In this document: piece after piece, positions 35,101 to 45,587 of the stretch
Layout: each line of letters begins with the position of its first letter
Position numbering within the stretch: position 1 is the first letter of the stretch
From: Golubevia sp. BC0850
Taxonomy: Eukaryota; Basidiomycota; Exobasidiomycetes; Golubeviales; Golubeviaceae
NCBI GenBank assembly: GCA_012976225.1
Contig: JAAVVG010000021.1
Location: 62,001-126,000 of the forward strand
Length of the DNA stretch: 64,000 nt
Direction of reading: 5' to 3'
The notes under the pieces: generated by a model
The model's database searches: none
What the model was told of the DNA's origin: nothing
What the model saw: the letters and a program-made list of their open reading frames with translations, nothing else
Translations under genes and position numbers: made by a program

Positions 35101-36483
35101 GCTCGGAATCATCGTCTCTGTTATCACTGCTCCAGCTCTCTTTGCTTTAAATCTCACTCTACCAGTCGTAGATGATGAAGCTGAAAGGCAGAGAGAATTC
35201 GTGGCTGAGGGTGAGCTCAGACTATCAGGATCGGAAACAGATCTTCGTGCAAGAAAGGCTTTCTTAGAGGAAGAAGAGGAGGACGAAAGGATCATCGATC
35301 TAGGTGGTGATCCCGAAACGACTCCAACAACGGATCGAATCGAAAGAGTTCATAGAGCTGAAAACTCAGAGAGAGATCGAGAACTCGCTCACGCTCTTGG
35401 AAAGGTCCCTCTAGGGGAATCTTCTGTCAAGTCGAACAAACTAGGTCATTCTAGGAATAACTCGAAGAAATCAAATGGAACAGTTCTAGATCCAGTCAAT
35501 GAGAATAATGAAGATGATGGAGCTTCAGAATGTTCAGTTGATTCTTGTTCTACTTCTTCTTCGATCTTTGGAGATTCAGCTTCTACTGCCAACTCGGAAC
35601 TGTTTCCAGCTCAGTGCATCTTGGCTCCTCCTTTCTGCACTTGGGCTATCGTTTCGTCTTCTGGAGCTTCTGAGAAATCAGTTCGAAATAAAGTTATCTT
35701 GGCTTTCTTCTTCGGTTTGACTCTTTCTTTCATTTCTCTCTTAGCTACTTTAAGAGCTAAAAGTAAAGGTGGAAGTTGGTTATCTAAAAGAAACATTTTG
35801 ATAGCTGGGAATGTTAGGTGTGGGATTGGTTTCATCGTTTCGGTCATGTGGATTATGACGATAGTGGATGAAGTGGTTTCTATTCTTCAAACCATTGGTA
35901 TCATCGTTGGACTAAGTGACGCAATCTTAGGTTTGACGGTATTCGCCATTGGTAATTCTTTGGGAGATTTGGTTGCGAACGTCACTAGTGAGTTTTCACC
36001 CTCCTGGACCCCTCCCCTCCCTATGACCTTTGCTCACCAAACCTGTCTCCTTCTCATTTTTTCTCAGTCGCAAAAATGGGACATCCAGTCATGGCTATCT
36101 CAGCATGTTTCGCAGGTCCACTATTGAATCTTCTCTTAGGAATCGGTATTTCTGGAAGTTGGATTCTCTCTCGACCAACTTCTAACTCTCTTCCTTCAAT
36201 CTTGGAAGATGGAATCTATAAGATCGATTTCTCTCCTACCTTGATCGTCTCTGGACTTGGATTGCTAACAATCCTGATAGGAACCTTGATTGCCGTCCCA
36301 ATGAATGGGTTCTTGCTCAGTAGGAAATTGGGAACTTGTCTCATCGCTTCGTATGCTTGTGAGTACTTTAGAGGTCGCACCGCCGTGGCTTATCAAGCTC
36401 AAAGACTGACTCCAAAATGCTGTCATTTCCCAGGTATCATGGTCACGAACATCTTGGTGGAAGTCTTCTACGCAAGTCCTTAG
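32113..36483 (+). CDS. Large NCX/NCLX-type cation-Ca2+ exchanger (yeast YDL206W-like)
   Basis: Exons 32113..33144, 33221..35987, 36068..36358 and 36434..36483 give 1379 residues. A signal or first TM segment (WFLLGLAIVIQLACW) is followed by a Lys/Glu-rich and Ser/Thr-rich lumenal region. The cysteine block KLCAHVRKHC...YLGFFYCQG is typical of fungal YDL206W-like proteins. The first exchanger alpha repeat carries LAFGNGSPDVFS (N354, D358), right after intron 1. The second, GNSLGDLVANVT (D1260), ends at intron 2. Between them lies a very large cytosolic loop of about 500 residues with Ser-rich and His-rich tracts (HHHNHPHHHHQ). The last TM helices end EVFYASP. The family exchanges Na+ or H+/K+ for Ca2+ in mitochondrial, vacuolar or other inner membranes. 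The ion pair and location are not decided by the sequence. The loop is much bigger than in NCLX. Confidence 0.9.
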
Positions 36484-36712
36484 GCATGAAACCTGGACTG
36501 CTCCTCTGTAAATTTTGTTGTATATCTTCTTTTGTATACCTGAATTTACCTGAATTTCTCAGTCACCTTTTCAAATAAGCTGAGAATTTGCCTCCTTGTC
36601 TGTGGCAATTTCGGTGTTCGATGACATCACAGGGACCCACTAACCACGCACTGTTGGAGAACCTCCTTTTCTCCTTTCCCTCCCAAACTCTTTCCTCCGC
36701 CACCACACCAAA

Positions 36713-38653
36713 ATGTCCGAGACCGACCCGATTCTTCCATCAAGTAGTTCCAACAGACGTTCTCGTTCTTCTTTTCTTTCAAATTTATCTGGAGGTAGAA
36801 GGGATTCAAAGAACCTGACATTAGAAGAAGTTCACCCAAATCCTCATGGAGATGATACTCCTCAACCTTTAGCTCCAGCAGCTGCAGTTCCAGCTTCAGA
36901 ATTAACTGAACTTCATAATCCTAGGTGGGCTGCTGATAATGCTTTCGGTGTAAAACCTAATGCTTTGGCTAGGTTCAGACATTCTTAGTGAGTTTCCTGT
37001 TTGATTGGTGGAGGAGACAAGAGTTGGTTGGGAGATAGGAGCCTCGTACAGGCAGCTACAAGCTGTCGTGGGCCTGCAAGATATCTAGAGGTGCTCGTTG
37101 ACTATTCAATCCAGTGGAATGCTTAAAACGGTTGGAGATCGCTAGGGAAAGAGGGTTACCTCTTCTGTCCTACCCTCCATCACCCACTCCAGGAGCTGTC
37201 CCTGAAGCCACTCCATTTGCTAACATCTTATGTCCTTCCAATCTCAAAATTAACCTTTTTTACCCTCTCCGATCCTTCTTCCTCCAGCCGTGAAGAGCTA
37301 GCCGAGTTCTTAGGATCTTCTCTTATCATCTTCTTTGGTGCTGGAGTTCAATGTTCAGTCTATCTCCATGGAGGCACTGGCGATTATCTAAGTTGTCGTT
37401 TTGCCTGGGCAGTTGGTAAGTGCCATTTGAGCATCTAATGTCGACTAAGTGTTGCCCCTCTAATGCTATTTTCTCCAATTATGCTTCACAGGTGTGGCCA
37501 TGGGAATTTTTGCCAGTGGTGGTGTTTCAGGAGGTGAGTCCATTCGATGTCACCTTTTTCGATCTGAGACTTTTTCAAACTACTCAGAGGGGTTCACGAA
37601 AGAAGTTGGGATTTCATTGAAGAGTAGAGGCTGATTGAACCTGCTACTCTCTCAGCCCATCTCAACCCGACCGTCACTATCGCACTTTGGCTATACCGAG
37701 GTTTTCCAACTCGTAAAGTTCCATCATACGTTATTGCTCAAATTCTAGGCTGTACTTTCGCTGCTCTTGGTAAGTTCTTCGTCCACTTTCAACTCCCTTA
37801 TCTTCAACTGACTTGATCCCTTCCTCTCTCCAGTAATCTACGCCAACTACTTCTATTCAATCGAAATCTTCGAAGGAGGTTCTCAAAGAACGGTTCAGGG
37901 TCCCAATTCAACTGCTGGATTATTTTTCACTTTTCCTCAACCCTTCCTCCCTGCTTCTTCTGCCTTCCTGTCGGAATTCTTGGCTTCTGCTCTATTGATC
38001 GTTATTGTTTTCTCTCTGTCGGATGCTAATAACATTCCTCCACCTGCTGGAACCATGCCATTTGCAATGTGAGTAGAGGTGGACGGGATGGTTGATTTCG
38101 AACGACTCTCCTCACCTACTTTCCACTCACTCCCATTTTCAACCCCCTATCTTTGCTTTTCTTTTTCTCAGGTTTCTAGCTTTGTTAGGAATTGGAGCTG
38201 CTCTTGGATCAAACACTGGGTAGGTATACAGTGACACGGTCGCTGGACCGGGGCCGAGAACACGACTCCCTCTTTCGTGGATGCTCAACCTTTCCCTTTC
38301 CTCAATCTATGACAGGTACGGAATGAATTTTGCGAGAGACAGTGGTCCCCGAGTGGCTCTGTGGCTTGTAGGATATGGGAATGAGGTTTGGACTCATGGG
38401 TAAGTTTATGAGGTCAAGAGGTTGCATATACACACGCCTGTCGTTCTCTGAGACTTACCACAGTCGCTTCTTCGATGTTCTCACCAGACACGCTTGGTTT
38501 ATTTGGGGGCCAGGGATCGCAGCTATCCTAGGTGGACTCTTTGGTGGTTTCTCTTACGACTTCTTGATCTACAACGGTCAAGATTCTCCTCTCAACAGAC
38601 CTGTCGCAAGAACCGCTCAGGACTCAGCAATTGACGACCACTACGAGGACTAG
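36713..38653 (+). CDS. Aquaglyceroporin-type MIP channel with altered NPA motifs
   Basis: Exons 36713..36987, 37288..37415, 37492..37533, 37656..37769, 37834..38068, 38172..38219, 38316..38399 and 38488..38653 give 363 residues. The first ~90 residues are a hydrophilic Ser/Pro-rich cytosolic extension. The six-helix MIP fold follows: EELAEFLGSSLIIFFGAGVQ (TM1), GVAMGIFASGGVSGAHLNPT (TM2 and loop B), IAQILGCTFAALVIYANY (TM3), FLSEFLASALLIVIVFSL (TM4), FLALLGIGAALG with loop E GYGMNFARDSGPR, and FIWGPGIAAILGGLFGG (TM6). Loop B reads NPT (152-154) and loop E reads NFA (285-287) rather than NPA. The Asp after the loop E Arg (ARD) is typical of glycerol-conducting members. Function is therefore probably glycerol or other small-solute transport at the plasma membrane. 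The first intron is 300 bases, the others 52-122. Confidence 0.92.
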
Positions 38654-39325
38654 ATTTGGAGTCTCTCACATGCTCAAATCTTCAAAGGAATTCCACTCAT
38701 GTTTTATTTCCGGAATCAGCTAGAAGCATATAAGTGGCCGTGGATTCTCCAGACCACCTTCTAATCGCAAGCCGTCTACCCCGCTCTACCCTTACTGGAA
38801 ATTTCTCCTCCTGCTCCTCATCAAATTCATAAGAACATTCGAAACCTTTCAGCATCTCTTTTCAGTAGAGTCTTCACACGCATGAACCCTCATAGAAACT
38901 CATCTCTCCTAATGACGAACCCCTTAATTTCAACTTCTGTATCACATTTTCTCATATACACTACAACTTCCATCTTAGAATGAAGATTAACGACTCCACA
39001 TCATTTCGCGTCTCTGACTATTTTAGCGAGAAGTTTCACAAAGCTCCATCGCTCGTTTCGATTGTATTCCAGTTGAACCAGAGAAGAGAAACTCACGCCA
39101 TTTGATAGATACTAGCTCTTCCAAACTCGCAAAGGTGGAAGGAAGGTTTTCTCAATGCTGATTTCGAAGGAATTAGAGAAAATCTGACATCTAGACAATT
39201 GGATTAGGAACTGAAACGTGGATGAAAAGAAGACGAAGTGTTGTTATGGCATCTACAAGAGAAACAATGAAATGGCTGTGAAATAAGAGGTAATATGACA
39301 ATGGCGAGTGTGGAATGAGATACAT
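38654..39325. other. Intergenic region between convergent genes
   Basis: Holds the 3' ends of the aquaporin gene (+) and the secreted-type gene (-). It is AT-richer than the neighbours in places and contains no ORF that looks coding. Confidence 0.6.
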
Positions 39326-40106
39326 TTAGTGAGGTCCAACGAAAGAGTATTCAACTTCACCAACTTGAGTTGCGTTACCGTATTTGAAGTGAACGCTACC
39401 GTCATCATAAATGGTGACATAACGGTCGTTATCTTGAGCCCCCTTCTTGCGAGCGACAAAGTCGTAAGCACCGTAATAAGTTGAGAGACTCCAGAAGTTC
39501 AACTTTTGAGACTTGTCGTCGGTGAAATTGCAAATCGAGCTCAGCATCAAGTTGTTCGAGGCAGATTGGACGTCGTTGGATTGGTAGGTGAGGCAGTGCT
39601 TGGCTGGTGGTGACTTGACATGAGGGGCAAGGTGTCCATAGTAGGCTGCAAAGGCGAGAGAGAGAGAGAGAAGGGGGGAGGGAGTTAGTGATCTTTAGGA
39701 TTGGTGAAGATATTCAAAGCGGTTTTGACATCTATGTCAAAGTGGAAGAATACGATCGAGATGGATTGAAGAGGAGCAAGTTTGAGACTTCGAGGTCAGT
39801 CCATCCTTATGGGAAATACTTACTGGTTGACTTTCCCTCGTTAACAGTTGAATAACCTTCGTATTTTGAGTCACAACTGTAAAAGTCGAAGCTTGACTCT
39901 TCTCTTGTGAAGTTCGATCCATCAGGCTTGCGCGTGGTCAAGTAGCGAGCTGCCTTACCATCCCTCCCAGTCACTGTTTGATTGGATGCAGAAAGTGCAA
40001 CGTAGAGTCCGTCCCCGGAGTTAGTTGGGCCGTAGGGTTTGGTGAGAACTAAAGGACTTGCAGAACTTTCGATTTTGCATTGGACCTGGTCAGCACGCTT
40101 GAAAAC
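39326..40106 (-). CDS. Secreted-type cysteine-containing protein, 5' exon not located
   Basis: Two exons, 40106..39824 and 39645..39326, give the last 200 residues, starting VFKRADQVQCKIES and ending YSFVGPH. An in-frame TAG directly precedes the first visible exon and forms an acceptor, so at least one more exon with the start and a probable signal peptide lies upstream. I could not find one that ends in the right phase within 450 bases. The KR-A step at the beginning looks like a Kex2 processing site. Four cysteines (QCKIE, YSCDS, HCLTY, ICNFT) suggest two disulfides, and several N-x-S/T sites are present. The body is rich in Tyr, Ser and Gly, as in beta-rich extracellular domains. I do not recognise the family; a small secreted protein or effector-like role is only a possibility. 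Confidence 0.6.
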
Positions 40107-41262
40107 CTAAGTCGAGGCAGGAGGAGAGCGTATGGCGGGGAAGAGTGGAGAGATGGAAGGGACGGACTTTCCTCACAGATTCCTCCTGCCATATCCAACA
40201 TCGGCCTAGCTCTCTCTAAAACTTTCTCGACCTTCTACCTCGCATATGATCCTTTCACCCTCAATCAAGAGACGACCAAGGTAGGGAGTAGGGACGTCAT
40301 CATTCCTGGATGTAAAACGTAGGCTCTGTCTTCCTTGGTTTTCTTGCTCTCGTAGTGGAAGTGACTGCGGAACTCGTCGAAGCCCGAAGTCTACTGAGTA
40401 GTCAAGGTCTCTTTCAAATATTCTTGAAAGCGATGCAAAAGGTTTCCTCGTGGTAAGCCGAGCAGAGTTGCGGATCTTGTCAATGGTCCTCCACCGCCTG
40501 TCGACAGTAACTGTTCTTCCTTCCCTCTCCCTGTCTTTCGTTTTTCGCTTCATAGAATGAACGAGAAAGAACAAATCCCACTGGCTGAAGATCTCAGCTC
40601 TCGAACATCTGAAAATGCAAATTTCAATCTCTTATCTCTGCAAAGCCGCTTCTCAAAACGTTTCCTTCTCATTTTACCATCTCTGTCCATCTCTTCTCCA
40701 TCCCGCCAATCTACAGAGGCAGTTGAGCGACTTGAAAGCTTCTGCCAAGCGCTTTTGTATCTCACCCGAATCTCAGGAAAAGTGAATTTGGTCACAGATC
40801 TTCGTCACGAGAAGGAACGCTTCTGAAAGAGCGAGTTACCTACTTTTCCTACCTCTGCTTCTCCTTCTGATCCACAAAATTATCTAGAAGTTGTTTCTTC
40901 GAGATGTTCGAACAAGGAACCCGTCCTTCGTCTCCAATCAGACCTAAGGTCTACGAAGAAGAAGCTTCAATGACTTCACTTCACTTCACATCTCCTGCCT
41001 GACTTGTCTCTCCGAGAACTTCACTCAACTCTTACCGGTCTCTAGCAGTAGATTGGATATCAATTCAACCGAAGGAGTAAGAGTCGATAGATGCGACTCG
41101 AACAGACGCAGAAGAGACTTCGCTGGAAGCGATCGAATTCACACTGGCAGCCTAGAGCACTAAGTCGAACCGAAGGATTGGTTGAGATATGCATTACTAA
41201 ATCATGGAATCATGGGATAGCGGAAGGTCTAAACTCTCACTACCCAAAGTGGATCAGATTGA
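40107..41262. other. Gene-poor interval with one small ATG-initiated ORF
   Basis: Contains the missing 5' exon of the preceding minus-strand gene, presumably. A + strand ORF with a true ATG (40557..40826, 89 codons) encodes a soluble, Leu/Ser-rich peptide with VERLESFCQALLYLTRISGK. It has no family match I know and shares its span with an antisense ORF of similar length, so it is not called as a gene. Confidence 0.4.
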
Positions 41263-42118
41263 TTAAGCAGCAGAAGCGATGAGCTTCTCCAAATCACCGG
41301 TTGATTGAGCCTTGGCTAGATCGTCAGATCCTCCTAGGTGCTTTCCTCCGATGAAAATGTTTGGGACGGTACGTTGACCGGTCTTCTCTGCTAGGTATGC
41401 CTGGTGAGAGAGGAGGAAGAAGGTGAGTATGGTGGGAGGACTATGGAGCTCGGCTGTGGCCTCAAATTGATAAGCGAATGTCAAAATCCATCTATAATAA
41501 CTGCAACATAGATAACCCTCTTTATTTTGTGTCGAAAAGGAAGACTAGACTGCGAAGTATCTAAACTCCGTGCCAGGTGGAAAAGTGGTGACTTGAAGAT
41601 CCTCCTTCCCACTTTTTCCCATCTAAATCTAGAGTAGAATATGGTGCAATCTCTTAAGCCTGCCAGTCAGATCCAGTCAGAACAGCAGGCCTCCAGAGGG
41701 CTTCCAATCCATTCACCATCTCCACATCTCGAAATCATCCGCTCCCATCTTCTCATGTCGCTCAACTTTGTTCGCACTCCTCGGGATACGCACTTGAATT
41801 TCAGCACCATCCTTCTCGTTGTCTAGCTCGTAGATTTGGACCTTGGACTTGTCTAGACCTAGAGAGTTGATGACACCTTTAGCTTTGCTGCAGTATGGGC
41901 TGAGAAGATCCAAGTGAGAATTTCGCCAAAGACGACGGCAAGGCAACGATCGAAAGAGGATTGATGAATAATGAAGATTTCTAGGTCAGCTCATAGAAGT
42001 GGGTGGATGATTGATGTGCAAAGGAAGGAGATGGACCTTTTACTAACCAATAAGTTTTGCTGAAAACAGCGACCATGTTTGAGGAGATGATCTTCTCTGC
42101 TACTTGTTTGGCTGCCAT
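41263..42118 (-). CDS. GRX: Dithiol glutaredoxin (CPYC type)
   Basis: Exons 42118..42048, 41899..41794 and 41400..41263 give 104 residues, the normal size for class I glutaredoxins. The N-terminus MAAKQVAEKIISSNMVAVFSK leads into the active site TYCPYC (C24 and C27), whose first cysteine codon is split by intron 1. The glutathione-binding features follow: RTVPNIFIGGKHLGGSDD, with the cis-Pro TVP and the GG and SDD motifs. It ends LEKLIASAA. The enzyme reduces disulfides and glutathione-mixed disulfides with GSH; with no presequence it is probably cytosolic. Intron 2 is 393 bases with a GTGCGT donor, long and unusual for this window. The promoter is shared with the divergent CMD-like gene. Confidence 0.93.
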
Positions 42119-42336
42119 TTTTGATTCTGGTGTACTTGGTGGGTTTTTGGAGATTAGTGATCCTATGTTGGGCGAGTTGAGGTACTTCGTAGGTTCTGTA
42201 GTGCTTGGTGGAGAAGCAAAGGGCAGACTACAACTGCTACTCTTCAGAATCGACCTACACTCTTCAACCTGAAAAGCTATAGGTATCTATCAAATTTTTC
42301 CAGAAAAGGAAGCGAAACTTGAAATCAATCCGGATC
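42119..42336. promoter_or_regulatory. Bidirectional promoter between glutaredoxin and the CMD-like gene
   Basis: Only 218 bases separate the two divergent ATGs, so both core promoters and leaders must fit here. One partner is a redox gene and the other belongs to the AhpD/CMD superfamily, so shared regulation is possible. No specific motif was identified. Confidence 0.55.
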
Positions 42337-43447
42337 ATGTCGAACACTGACTCTAATGGACTCTCTTTGGACCTAAATCAGTCCATCTCCGAGCTCGATT
42401 TGATTCACTTCAAAGCACTTTTACATCCACAAATCCAACCGTACTGGCAGTTAGTATAGACAACTATCAGCTGTTCCACCCGATTCTAGCTCATCCATCC
42501 CTCCTAACTTCACTTGAAAAGCACAATCTTGACTGCCGCCTTCGCCTCCGCTCATCTAGGAGCTGAAGCCGTCCCTCTAATCTATCAAACGGCAGCACAT
42601 GGAAAGATGGATCAAGATGCAATTCAAATCCAGAGAGAGATCAAAGAGAGTCTGATCAAGGTGAGCTTTGACAGAGAAATTCTTCGAAGGTGACCGGCTC
42701 ATTCTACATTTACCTCCTTTTCTGCCAACCTAGGGATCCGTTCTTTTTGGAATCCCTTCAGCTCTGAACTCAGTATTTCCTCTGCTTGAAGCCATCAGGA
42801 AGGATTGCTCAGCTTCTTCAGGTAGAAACGACTCAGGCTTCTTTGCTAGAGGTGGGCAAACCTTGGAAGGAGTTCATGAAAGAGGTCTTGATCAACTTCA
42901 AAAGGTTTGTCAAGTCTACTGAGGTATCGGGAAGTCTATGAGGTACTAACATCTGTGTTTCTGCTTCTAAGGTCTATCAGCAGAACTTTCCAGACATCGA
43001 GAAAAGGATGGGCAAAGAGAGTGGGTTTCACTTGTCATTTGTTGCTTATTCGACCGATTTAAACTGACTTTCCGCGGACTTTTCACCACAGTGGAGGATC
43101 TAAAAGCCCTTACCTTGACCATCAACTACGGCTGTAAGTTAAGTTTGTCGTCTTTGTTGCTTGAACCTCTCTCACTTCTCTTTGCTTCTCTCTCTCTCCC
43201 CGTAGGGATACTATCTGAGAACTCTATCCTAGACTTCCCTCAAACCGAACTCGTAATTCTCTCAGCTTTGGTCCCTCAAAACGCAATGAGCGAAATCATG
43301 TGGCATCTTAGAGGCTCAAGAAGAGCTGGTTGGAGTGACGAAGTCATTCAGAGTGTAAGGAGAATGGCATTGGAAGTTGGAAAGAAGGCTGGTTGCAGGA
43401 TCAATAAAGTACCGGAGTTGAATGATGTTCGAGAGGATGAGAACTAG
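42337..43447 (+). CDS. Carboxymuconolactone decarboxylase/AhpD-like protein
   Basis: Exons 42337..42449, 42522..42660, 42734..42904, 42972..43020, 43092..43133 and 43206..43447 give 251 residues. The all-helical CMD-like layout is seen in LTAAFASAHLGAEAVPLIY, then GSVLFGIPSALNSVFPLLEA, then a central helix with VEDLKALTLTINYGWI, and the second repeat TELVILSALVPQNAMSEIMW followed by GWSDEVIQSVRRMALEVGKK. The CxxC redox pair of true AhpD is absent, so peroxiredoxin-reductase activity is not expected. Fungal relatives are annotated only as CMD-like or AhpD-like proteins. There is no signal peptide or membrane segment. Two exons are under 50 bases, which makes gene prediction error-prone here. 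Superfamily assignment is moderately sure; the reaction is unknown. Confidence 0.72.
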
Positions 43448-43578
43448 ATAGGATCAGAAATTGAGAAGTTTGAAGGCTCTGCTGAACAATTTCTGCTTGA
43501 GAGTTTAGTCCTCATCTCATTGGTTGAAGGACACTTCATTATGCCCTTTCAAAGGAGGTTGGTCGCAATTCGTTTAGT

Positions 43579-43596
43579 AAAAAAAAAAAAAAAAAA
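43579..43596 (+). repeat. A18 homopolymer between convergent genes
   Basis: Eighteen consecutive A residues lie ~130 bases after the CMD-like stop and ~40 bases before the end of the seven-TM gene on the other strand. No flanking duplication or retrocopy is visible, so it is treated as a simple homopolymer. Confidence 0.9.
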
Positions 43597-43632
43597 CAGG
43601 AAACACCATGCACCTGGCAGACATCAGATTAT

Positions 43633-45587
43633 TCATGGAGACTCAGCTCTGTCCCAGGTTCTCCAGGATGAGTCCTCCTCCATCGACTTTCTTCCCTTGC
43701 CTTGAGCCTTCAAGCCTGATGGACATTCCACCTCTACTGTGATCTCATCACGAATCATGACTTGATCCAGCGAGATGGAATTCGAGCCAGCAGTCTGGGT
43801 GAAGAATCCAGAAGGAGTCTTTCTTTGCAGCGACTTGACTTTAAGGTTGGATGGATCTTTTGTCCAGCCATTGACGACGGGATCCAGAACAGAGCTAGTA
43901 ATCAAGTAGAATGCTGAGGGGAGAGGAAACGTCCATGTCAACTTCTCTCTCACTGGTTCGTTTAGTCTTTGATAAGGCTCACCTGGACCTGCAAGAGCTA
44001 TCAAGATCCATCCGCACCAAAGAATCAGCTGCCCGATATTTTTACTTCCGTGGAGATAGGAAGTAGTGACGTCTCTATAGATCGTTAAGGAGTGGAAGGC
44101 TGTGCAGGCAATAGAGGACCAAGGATTCAAGGATTAGCAGAGCTCTCCTGCAAGGACCAGCATTCTCGACCGACCTAGGAGTCCAGTGAAAGTAAAAGAT
44201 CCTATAACTATGATGATGCTCAACATCTGAATCAAACGAAGCGCCGATCTGCAATGGAAGTGGAATGAGGAAGGTTAGAGAACCTGCATCCCCCTACTTT
44301 GACTGAATATCTTTTGACTCACCTGAGCACTGATTTCCTGGCTTCCTTGTTATCCAAAGTAGCAAATGCTGATTCTTTAGGCTTCTTCGATGACGCTGGA
44401 AAGAACGAGACTTTACGCTGAGAGTCTGCCTCTTGTTGCTTTTGAGAAAAGCTAGGATCAGTCAGACGCATATGATGTTTGACGCTCTGCAGAAGGCTTG
44501 ATTTCATTAAACAACAATAAAAATCGGCATTGTCAGAGGTGCTGTTCGCTCTCTCAATGCTTCATACTTCTTGACTCACAAGAAACAGACGACGGCTGTC
44601 GCCACGGCAAACGATCCAACGAGAATTGTCCAAATCAGAAACCCAACTCCCAACCACCAGTAACCTAAGGCGACAGACTGCCAAACAAGAGCTGCAGACA
44701 GTCTGGTTTCTGCTGCTGGGATTGAACTTGGGTCTAGTAGGCTGATCCGACTATCGAACTGCTCCCATAGATCGACTGCCCGTCTCGTCTGGAAGCCTTC
44801 CAGAAAGATGAAGACCAAGGTTACTGCAAGAACAGCTGGATACAAGAAGATGCCTCAGTGGAGGATAAGGAGGATCAGCAAGAGTCCAAGTGACCTACAC
44901 TTACCAACTGGCACGCCAAAGAAGATGAGATTGTAGAGTTTCGCCGACTCACACCACCACTTTTTCCCATACCTAGTAGGACATACGTGCAGCATTCCAG
45001 CAGTAGCGACCCACGCTCCTCCTGTGATAGCAGAGAAAAGCTTCCGTCGACCGTCAGTCTCGCAGTCTCCTCTCATCGGCAACGCTTCAGCAGCTCACCT
45101 AGAGTCGGCAGCCCAATTACTAGAGGCATGAACCCCAAATTTCGAGGAGATATGAGACCTTTTCCACCACAAAACTCGATCCAGCCCACGATCAAAAGGG
45201 AAGTAATCGACGCAGCTTCGAAAAGAAAAAAGAAAATGGTGGGTGACATAACCACGATTGTTCCTGACTTCTGTTTGACATTTTTCCAAAACCACAAGTT
45301 GCCCTGATGGTGTTTTTTCAATGTGATCCCAGAAACTGTGCCCAGGGTGGCTATCCCAAAGACTGTGGACGCGGTGAGGAGAATAGAAGGGGTGTTAAGC
45401 GGGAGGACCGACAACAAATTGTCGGATCTGTAAGCGGCTACATACCTGAGAAAAGAATGAGATGAGGTAAAACGAAATTCGGCATTGGCATCAAGACGAT
45501 GTTGCTCATGCTTTCTCTTAGATGGGAGACGTCACTGACATCCAACCTTTCGAGGAAGTGCGACAAGGGAAGTCTGGAAAGTAGCAT
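43633..45587 (-). CDS. Seven-transmembrane protein, possible orphan GPCR-like receptor
   Basis: Exons 45587..45547, 45445..45099, 45021..44905, 44835..44580, 44496..44323, 44248..44175, 44099..43983 and 43913..43633 give 468 residues. A ~30-residue N-terminus (MLLSRLPLSHFLERYVAAY) precedes seven hydrophobic segments: TPSILLTASTVFGIATLGTV; VVMSPTIFFFLFEAASITSL; FMPLVIGLPTLGGAWVATAG; YNLIFFGVPVGAVLAVTLVF; GVGFLIWTILVGSFAVATAV; LIQMLSIIIVIGSFTFTGLL; QLILWCGWILIALAGPAFYL. A hydrophilic loop (about residues 290-350, Lys/Ser-rich) sits between TM5 and TM6, as in many GPCRs, and the C-terminal tail is ~95 residues. I see no Ste2, Ste3 or other known receptor signature. The first intron uses a GTTGGA donor, and the intron before exon 5 has a weak acceptor. 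The last intron (69 bases) is in frame and stop-free, so its removal is not certain. Confidence 0.68.

Noticed and set aside
40550-40826. Overlapping sense and antisense ORFs of 81-89 codons
   Set aside because: Neither product shows a family motif, and each is a shadow of the other. The + strand one is only noted in the interval entry.
43579-43596. A18 run as the tail of a retrocopy
   Set aside because: No adjacent intronless gene copy or target-site duplication is visible.
45428-45445. An 18-base GTATGT...TTACAG intron in the seven-TM gene
   Set aside because: It is far too short for a spliceosomal intron and gives the wrong phase. A ~100-base intron with a GTTGGA donor and CTCAG acceptor restores the frame.
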